NCBI GenBank assembly: GCA_032718475.1
Contig: JAUCBJ010009162.1
Coordinates: 1-56,761 of the forward strand
Length of the DNA stretch: 56,761 nt
Origin: Nemertoderma westbladi
Lineage: Eukaryota > Xenacoelomorpha > Nemertodermatida > Nemertodermatidae
Direction of reading: 5' to 3'
Under the pieces are notes generated by a model. That model saw only the letters and a program-made list of their open reading frames with translations. It did not search any database and was not told where the DNA came from. Within the stretch, counting starts at the first letter, position 1. Each line of letters opens with the position of its first letter. A program made the translations under genes and the position numbers. Below are positions 51,881 through 56,761 of the stretch, one piece after another.

Positions 51881-52324
51881 TCACCCATTTATCCCACTAT
51901 CCTCGCTATCTACATCCACCGCATTATTACCATTACCACCACCACCATCACCCAACACCTCCATCATTCCTTCTAACATCTCAATCCTTTCTTTCATCAC
52001 CTTCTCCTGCGCACACCTCTCAGCTTCCCTCGCTCTCCTAACCCCCTCAGCCTCCATCTCCAACTCCCAATCTTCACCCCACGCGCTGTTCTTTCTCGCC
52101 TCTTCCTCCAAATAATGGTTCTTCTCTATCTCCTCCCACTTGTTTCTCGGATTTAACAACCTCTCCAACCGCGCTTCTTCTTTCTCCCTCGCATACATAG
52201 CCACCAATATTGCTTCATTCTCCTTCGCTATTTCAGCCGCCACATCCACATCTTCCTCCTCTTCCACCTCTTCCTCCGCATCCATATCTACTTCATCCAC
52301 CACAAGTTCATTTTCCCCCAACAT
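51881..52324 (-). CDS. Acidic coiled-coil protein (unknown)
   Basis: 147 codons from an ATG at 52322-52324. Residues 10-35 are almost all Glu/Asp/Val (EEEVEEEEDVDV). Residues 35-120 form one long charged coiled coil (REKEEARLERLL, RRAREAERCAQEKV). The tail is GDGGGGNG followed by Asp/Ser. No domain is recognised. Its 3' end has been copied several times into the flanking GGGGCGAGCC repeats on the left, and a related tail (GDGGGG, then acidic, DSGISG) appears in the opposite orientation at the right end of the window. It lies in the same orientation as the virus-like genes to the right and is probably part of the same element. Confidence 0.55.
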   Translation of the reverse strand: MLGENELVVDEVDMDAEEEVEEEEDVDVAAEIAKENEAILVAMYAREKEEARLERLLNPRNKWEEIEKNHYLEEEARKNSAWGEDWELEMEAEGVRRAREAERCAQEKVMKERIEMLEGMMEVLGDGGGGNGNNAVDVDSEDSGING

Positions 52325-52556
52325 ATCCGCGTATAATAAATAAAATAATGTAATAAATATATAAATATGTGTATAATAATGTATAATACTATAAATAAAT
52401 TTATATAATATTTATTTCAATCGATAATTCATTATACCAACAAATAATTTACCACCACAAAATAATAATAATAATTTAACCGTGCCCGGCTCGTTGCGGC
52501 GACACCGCCTACGAACATGGCCTATTTATATAATAAAGTTTCTACCGCTCGAAGAT
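52325..52556. other. AT-rich spacer
   Basis: Mostly A/T (AATAAATATATAAATATG and similar) with AATAAA hexamers on both strands. Probably the 3' UTR of the PC4-like gene and the promoter of the coiled-coil gene. Confidence 0.4.
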
Positions 52557-53810
52557 TCACACTGAATGTTTATTCTTCTTTATTTGAGGTTGCCCATTAG
52601 TCTCGATTTCATTGAAAATGTCTTCACCATCATCCGTATCATTGACGATGTCCTCTTCAAAGTCGCTGATATCTTCATACTCATAGCTAGGTGTTTTATT
52701 CACGATGAGATCAATTTTTCGCTTAAGCGCTTGTTCTTTCATGGCTTTAGGTGTTTTCATCTTCATCTGAGCGCTCACACCCCCAACGAGGGTATCAATA
52801 TCCTTATAATCATTCTTTTTTTCAGTGCTGTCTACCTGTTCATTTTCTGCAATCGCAGGCAACCAGATTTTTTTCTCATCCATTTTCTTAGCAGCGACTT
52901 TTACTGCTTCGGACGTCTTCAGCTGACTAGCATTGTTCGGCATTTCCACTTTCATTAGTTCCTCGTCCGCTAATTCATCAATCGCAGCCTCAACAACTAA
53001 CTTTTTAATCGGTAGAAACTCACACCCAGACGGAATATCGCGGTCCGCGTACTTCTGTAATTGCTTAATTATCTCGACATTTGCGTTGTTTCGAGGGATG
53101 AAAATAACCTTGGTGTCGAAGTTGTGGGACAAATATATCCCGTTTTTGTTAACGGTTGATGTGTACCTCATACTAACCTCATCGATATTCTCGTTAACAT
53201 TCTTATCTATGTTAAAGTCGAGCAAACAGAATTCATCCGCTCTGAGATTCAACCCATCGTAATATATAACACCCTTCCGCTGTCTACCTATATCATCCGC
53301 TTCCCAAACGCCGACAAATCGTTGCCCTTCAAAGTCGTAGATATATCCAATGTACCCACAATCTTCGAACTCCATAAAATTCTCATCATGAATTTCCTTC
53401 TTTTTTGGTTCAATACGGGAAAGAACGACTTTGCCGTAGATGTTTTGTAAGACATCTAGAATTTTTCGCGAGATAAAAATTGATGCGCCGTTTTTCCCAA
53501 TGCGTAAGTACGCATGATTTATCGGTGTTATAAGCAAATTGCCTCGGGTGTATTCCTTGTAATATTCAACGGCTATTTTATTATAATTGAGGAAGTCAAA
53601 CAGGAATCTTATGTTCTGGTAAGTAAGACTTACCGATTCTTGTACGACGTTGCGTCCTTTGGTATCACCCCAACGGTTGAATCGAACGTATTTCCCGTTA
53701 AATGCTTTTATTTCTATTCCTTCCCCCAAACACTCGAGGCCCCACACACTCTTACCTGTAATCACCGATACGTATGGGGCGGGCGCACTATCAGTAGAGC
53801 TACCGCTTAA
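52557..53810 (-). CDS. PC4-like (p15-type) protein of a virus-like element, 5' end displaced by a transposon
   Basis: The frame is open from the TTAA at 53810 to TAA at 52557, about 417 codons. Near its start IEIKAFNGKYVRFNRWGD, then VSLTYQNIRFLFDFL, follows the PC4/Sub1 single-strand-DNA-binding pattern (F-x-GK-x-V, aromatic-rich strand, acidic turn, SL-x(n)-L helix). A second, weaker block (AYLRIGKNG, IFISRKILDVL) may repeat it. The C-terminal third is charged, ending in an acidic (SDFEEDIVND) and then Lys-rich tail. No ATG lies near the 5' end on this side. Two adjacent in-frame ATGs with a good context lie at 54642-54647, beyond a transposon inserted at the TTAA. PC4-like factors act in transcription or replication and occur in large DNA viruses. 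The PC4 call is by pattern only. Confidence 0.6.
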   Translation of the reverse strand, partial: LSGSSTDSAPAPYVSVITGKSVWGLECLGEGIEIKAFNGKYVRFNRWGDTKGRNVVQESVSLTYQNIRFLFDFLNYNKIAVEYYKEYTRGNLLITPINHAYLRIGKNGASIFISRKILDVLQNIYGKVVLSRIEPKKKEIHDENFMEFEDCGYIGYIYDFEGQRFVGVWEADDIGRQRKGVIYYDGLNLRADEFCLLDFNIDKNVNENIDEVSMRYTSTVNKNGIYLSHNFDTKVIFIPRNNANVEIIKQLQKYADRDIPSGCEFLPIKKLVVEAAIDELADEELMKVEMPNNASQLKTSEAVKVAAKKMDEKKIWLPAIAENEQVDSTEKKNDYKDIDTLVGGVSAQMKMKTPKAMKEQALKRKIDLIVNKTPSYEYEDISDFEEDIVNDTDDGEDIFNEIETNGQPQIKKNKHSV

Positions 53811-54634
53811 CCCTTTCGGTACCTAACTGGAAATTATTCAAACCCCCAAGTACCCAACTCTAATTCATGAATTTCTGAAGTCTGTCAGTCTTTCTGTCAG
53901 TTTGTCTGTCAAGACTTGAGAAAGAATAAAATCTACTAACATTCTTGCTATGGGGGTTTTCCTGGTCAAGGATTTCATTTCCGCTGTCAGTTTTCAATTT
54001 TGACCCTATCCAGACTGTTTGTCGGTCTGTCTGTCGGTCTGTCTGTCAGTCTGTCTGTCCGTCAAAAATATAAGGATTCACATTAGCTAATTAAAATTCT
54101 CTCTATGGGGGTTTTCCTGGTCAAGTATTTCATTTCCGCTGTCAGTTTTCACTTTTGACCCTATCCAGAATGTCTGTTGGTCTGTCTGTCGGTCTGTCTG
54201 TCCGTCAAAATTATAAGAATCACATTAGCTAATTAAAATTCTCTCTATGGGGGTTTTCCTGGTCAAGGATTTCACTTCCGCTGTCAGTTTTCACTTTTGA
54301 CCCTATCCAGACTGTCTGTCGGTCTGTCTGTCGGAGAGTTTGTTTAGGCTTTTTTGTTTAGGCTGTTTAGTCAGTTTAGGCGTACCTTACTGCAGTACTG
54401 CCTTATTCTGTTATTGCTAAAGTCTGGAAGTCTGTAAGCAGGTCTGCAGTAGGCCGACCGTAGTTAAATTATAGTAGATACAAGCTGAAATGCGCCGCTA
54501 ACATATAGAAGCATGTACTTAAGAGTCCAGCAACATTTTCCCTTCTTAGAAATCGAATAAATGTCATGGAACAGACGTGTGTGTCATGGCGCAATACCCA
54601 TGGAACAGACGTATGTGCCATGGTACCGAAAGGG
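53811..54634. mobile_element. piggyBac-type non-autonomous element (824 bp) in TTAA
   Basis: The ends are perfect inverted repeats, CCCTTTCGGTACC at 53811-53823 and its complement at 54622-54634. Each is flanked by TTAA (53807-53810 and 54635-54638), the target duplication of the piggyBac superfamily. Subterminal repeats CATGGAACAGACGT occur twice before the right end. There is no transposase. The inside is mostly a tandem repeat. Excision would restore the reading frame of the PC4-like gene. Confidence 0.85.
53940..54335. repeat. Tandem repeat, three copies of about 140-155 bp
   Basis: Each copy contains CTATGGGGGTTTTCCTGGTC, CATTTCCGCTGTCAGTTTTC, TTTTGACCCTATCCAG and a GTCTGTCTGTCGGTCTGTC microsatellite. 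Copies start near 53950, 54105 and 54246. It forms most of the inside of the piggyBac-type element. Confidence 0.85.
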
Positions 54635-54647
54635 TTAATGACATCAT

Positions 54648-55255
54648 TTTTGGTTGTGATGGTTTCGCAGATTCCATCAACAAATTTTGTGAAATATTAA
54701 TAATTAAGTGTAAAATTACAATAATATCGCGCTATACAATGTGCGAAAAATATGATAATGAATGAATTAATCTGAATGAGAAAATAAAGTATTTTACGAC
54801 GTATTTATAATATAATGATGGGCTATCGGGAAATCGGGTATATTTTAACCACTCAACCGGTTTAATCGCTATTGTCCTGAGAAGAATTTTTTTGAAATAC
54901 TTCCTATAAATTTCAATGGAAATATTTATTTACGCTTAAATTGGTTGACGTAAGTGGTGACAGCTTTGCAGTAGCGATTAATGCGACCGATAGAAATTTC
55001 TATAGACACACCCCAGAATTTCTACAGAATATTACTCACGGTTAAATTGATTGACGTCAACTGTATTAACTGTGTAGCTTCTTAGAAGTTTCATAATTTT
55101 AAGCATGAGCGAATTTAATTTAATGTCGGGAATCGCAGGGTTCAGGAAAGTCAATTCCATTTTTGTCTGAATTTCTAGAGCCTAAACTTAGTAAGTTGTC
55201 TTCTGGGTTGTAATGTATTGACCAAAACGCGTCAAGACCAAGTATGTTATTTTTT
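54648..55255. other. Intergenic between the PC4-like gene and the next virus-like gene
   Basis: No gene seen. The part just right of 54647 should hold the promoter of the PC4-like gene. No clear TATA box was chosen, because the whole stretch is AT-rich. Confidence 0.4.
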
Positions 55256-55718
55256 TAAAGACGATAAGCCAAATATATTTATTAAATCCCCGTAGAATTG
55301 GAAATAGCGTCCTTTCATAGAATGCAAATGTATTTTCGATGTGTGCTTGTGATAATTAAACTTAACATCGGAGAAACCATGATGTGCTATGGAATTTTTT
55401 TTTCAAATATACGGTAATATAATTTATAATTGACTCAACGGAAGCATACAGCCCATGATTAAGATCGATTTCAATAAGATTATATGGAGCAATATGGAAT
55501 GGTATATCCGCATCTTCCATGTATTCGCCAATTTTAATTCCGGATCTTTGCTCAATATTCCTATAAGTTGATACATATTGTATTTCTTTTAGGCCCACAA
55601 CCCATTCCGTGGTAATGGGAATAGGTTTGGACAATTCAATTGTAAAATCGCTCAGGGTGTTGTTAGGATATTTATCTAGACTGGCGTCAGAAGTCAATGT
55701 CAAATGTAAGCGATCCAT
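55256..55718 (-). pseudogene. Polinton-associated conserved protein, frame-shifted at a poly-A run
   Basis: The ATG at 55716-55718 opens 118 codons: LTLTSDASLDKYPNNTLSDF, then TEWVVGLKEIQY, and LNHGLYASVESIINYI. The start (strand, SD-x-S-x-x-x-YP-x-NT, then W-x-VGL-x-EI-x-Y) matches a protein I associate from memory with invertebrate Maverick/Polinton elements, normally several hundred residues long; its function is not established here. The present frame ends just after a run of nine A (55395-55403). In the next frame the sequence stays open and coding-like for about 45 codons, to about 55256. A homopolymer indel, biological or from sequencing, has broken it. Its ATG overlaps the integrase stop (TAATG), as in a compact viral gene array. 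Confidence 0.55.
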
Positions 55719-56206
55719 TATTGTATCCTATCAACCCACCGGTGCTTCGCATAACCAACGAATTTTACCAGGTATTGTTTTTTCCCTGTTTTTTTGTTTA
55801 TTACTTTTTCCTTGATTACTTTTTCAATTGGTAAGAACTCAAACGGTTCTTTCAACTTTTTCATTTCATATTGATAAAATGTCCCTTTAATAACACGCCT
55901 ATTCACATCCATAACTTCGTACATAGGGTACGGCTCTCGATCCATCCGTATTCTAGAAATTTCGAAAATTTCCCTGGTATAGTTAGGTGTATATCCTTTG
56001 GAAAATGGCGTCGCGGTTAAACTCAGACACACTTTATCGCCAACTTTGAAATAAACTCGACGCTGTTCGCGGCGTTTCTTTTTATTGGGATGGCCCACAC
56101 TGCCATATAGTTTTAAAAATGAGTCAGTTTCATTATTTTTATTGACTGAGTTTGGCGCCATACCAATGGTTCTATGTATTGAATTAATAGCGGATTGCGA
56201 TGTCTT
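55718..56206 (-). pseudogene. Maverick/Polinton-type integrase C-terminus with chromodomain (5'-truncated)
   Basis: The frame is open from a TAA at 56207-56209, and the first ATG is 56159-56161. Reading in: the end of the catalytic core (INSIHRTIGMAPN, the HR-x-IGM-x-P block after the Glu helix of retroviral-type integrases), a Lys/Arg linker, then the C-terminal SH3-like segment (YFKVGDKV, FSKGYTPNYTREIFEI, YEVMDVNRRVIKGTFYQYEM). A chromodomain follows (FLPIEKVIKEK, KKQYLVKFVGY, then W), ending at TAA 55718-55720. This arrangement is typical of Polinton integrases. The zinc finger and the three catalytic acidic residues are missing because the frame stops right where the core should continue, so this copy cannot act as an integrase. 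Confidence 0.7.
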
Positions 56207-56664
56207 TTAGTGTTGTCAACAGTAATATAAGTTTGAGGTTGGTTGATGGGTGCATATCATTCGATGTGCTGGCTAAACGAATTCGAAATGGAAAACTCAT
56301 CTTAAAGCCTTTTCAATATATCGCCAAAATTTGCGGATGGACGTGTCTCTTTTTCCCGAGCGGTAAGGTCACTGTACTCGGTAAATCGCCTAAAATAATA
56401 AAAATTATTAAGTATATATATAAGCATACTGATTATAAACTAACTTTTATTTCAATCAATAGCCAAACTTATATTATTAACAATCTAGACATAGACTATA
56501 GCAAATTAATGAAAACGGTCGGGTTTCATTTTTTAGATAATTATTATAATGTGGAGGTGAAATATGAGCCGGAGATATTTAATAATATTCTTGTGCAGTT
56601 TTATCGTCGGGGTAAAACACTCGCTTCATGGCTCGCCCCATTTTTTCAATGTTGGAAGGAATGA
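56200..56664 (+). CDS. Divergent TATA-binding-protein-like ORF (3' end replaced by a repeat)
   Basis: 154 codons from ATG 56200. Residues 35-61 read KPFQYIAKICGWTCLFFPSG followed by KVTVLG, the shape of the first TBP half: strand, then T-x-L-x-F-x-SGK-x-x-x-x-G. Residues 88-135 read SQTYIINNLDIDYSKLM and then KYEPEIFNNI, which recalls the N-I-V-x-S-x-D-V strand and the YEPELFPGLIY element that opens the second TBP half, in the right order and at about the right distance. The second SGK strand and last helix are missing: from about residue 139 the frame runs into the GGGGCGAGCC repeat (SWLAPFFQ). It overlaps the truncated integrase head-on by a few bases. Remote TBP homologues are known in large DNA viruses. 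Homology is inferred from pattern only. Confidence 0.5.
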   Translation: MSFSVVNSNISLRLVDGCISFDVLAKRIRNGKLILKPFQYIAKICGWTCLFFPSGKVTVLGKSPKIIKIIKYIYKHTDYKLTFISINSQTYIINNLDIDYSKLMKTVGFHFLDNYYNVEVKYEPEIFNNILVQFYRRGKTLASWLAPFFQCWKE

Positions 56665-56761
56665 TGGGGATGTTGGGTGATGGTGGTGGTGGTAATGATG
56701 CTGAGGATGAGGAAGAAGACTGGGCGGATGGTGATAGCGGGATAAGCGGGTGAGGTGGTGG
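56618..56761 (-). repeat. Inverted copy of the GGGGCGAGCC repeat with the coiled-coil gene tail
   Basis: CACTCGCTTCATGGCTCGCC and the following CCATTTTTTCAATGTTGG are the reverse complement of 51085-51125 and 51690-51725. The rest encodes, on the plus strand, a tail like that of the protein at 51881 (MLEGMMG, GDGGGG, an acidic stretch, SGISG, stop). This copy is inverted relative to the left cluster, so the virus-like block lies between inverted copies. Confidence 0.8.

Noticed and set aside
51762-52343. Ser/Thr/Ile-rich plus-strand frames
   Set aside because: Antisense to the acidic coiled-coil protein and its copied tails.

Overview
This window looks like nuclear DNA of an invertebrate metazoan. 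It is AT-rich and holds spliced coding exons with GT/AG boundaries, several classes of eukaryotic retroelement, long minisatellites and one 100-N assembly gap. The sequence alone does not identify the species. No prokaryotic signals (operons, Shine-Dalgarno sites, CRISPR) were seen. Almost everything recognisable is mobile or repeated DNA. The clearest host gene is a two-exon fragment of a secreted PAN/apple-domain protein (42.7-43.2 kb, minus).

Layout. 0-2.6 kb: decayed fragments (a reverse transcriptase piece, a YqaJ-like exon, a Penelope-like endonuclease tail). 2.9-11.4 kb: two near-identical head-to-tail units of about 4.29 kb of a Penelope-like element (minus strand). The second ends at a 100-N gap exactly where a third unit would begin, and inverted sequence of the same element follows the gap. 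13.5-34.9 kb: a 36-bp minisatellite, in frame with a LINE reverse transcriptase remnant, split by a 16.3-kb BEL/Pao LTR retrotransposon. That element has 2.2-kb LTRs, a 5-bp target duplication GATAC, gag and pol in different frames joined at a TTT-TGA-C site, and two overlapping ORFs of unknown function downstream of pol. LTR divergence is very low, so the insertion is recent.

35-48 kb: SINE-like dispersed repeats, tandem arrays, a TA-flanked TIR element, LINE remnants and the PAN gene. 48.2-50.6 kb (plus): a 781-aa Gag-like ORF with no pol.

50.9 kb to the end: a compact block resembling a decayed Maverick/Polinton-type virus-like element. It holds an acidic coiled-coil protein, a PC4-like protein, a short protein of a family I associate with Polintons, the C-terminal part of an integrase with a chromodomain, and on the opposite strand a divergent TATA-binding-protein-like ORF. 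An 824-bp piggyBac-type non-autonomous element sits in a TTAA a few codons after the start of the PC4-like gene and separates the start codon from the rest. The block is bounded on both sides, in inverted orientation, by copies of a repeat with core GGGGCGAGCC that carries broken copies of the coiled-coil gene's 3' end. A virus-like element encoding both a TBP-like and a PC4-like transcription factor beside its integrase is the most interesting candidate in the window.
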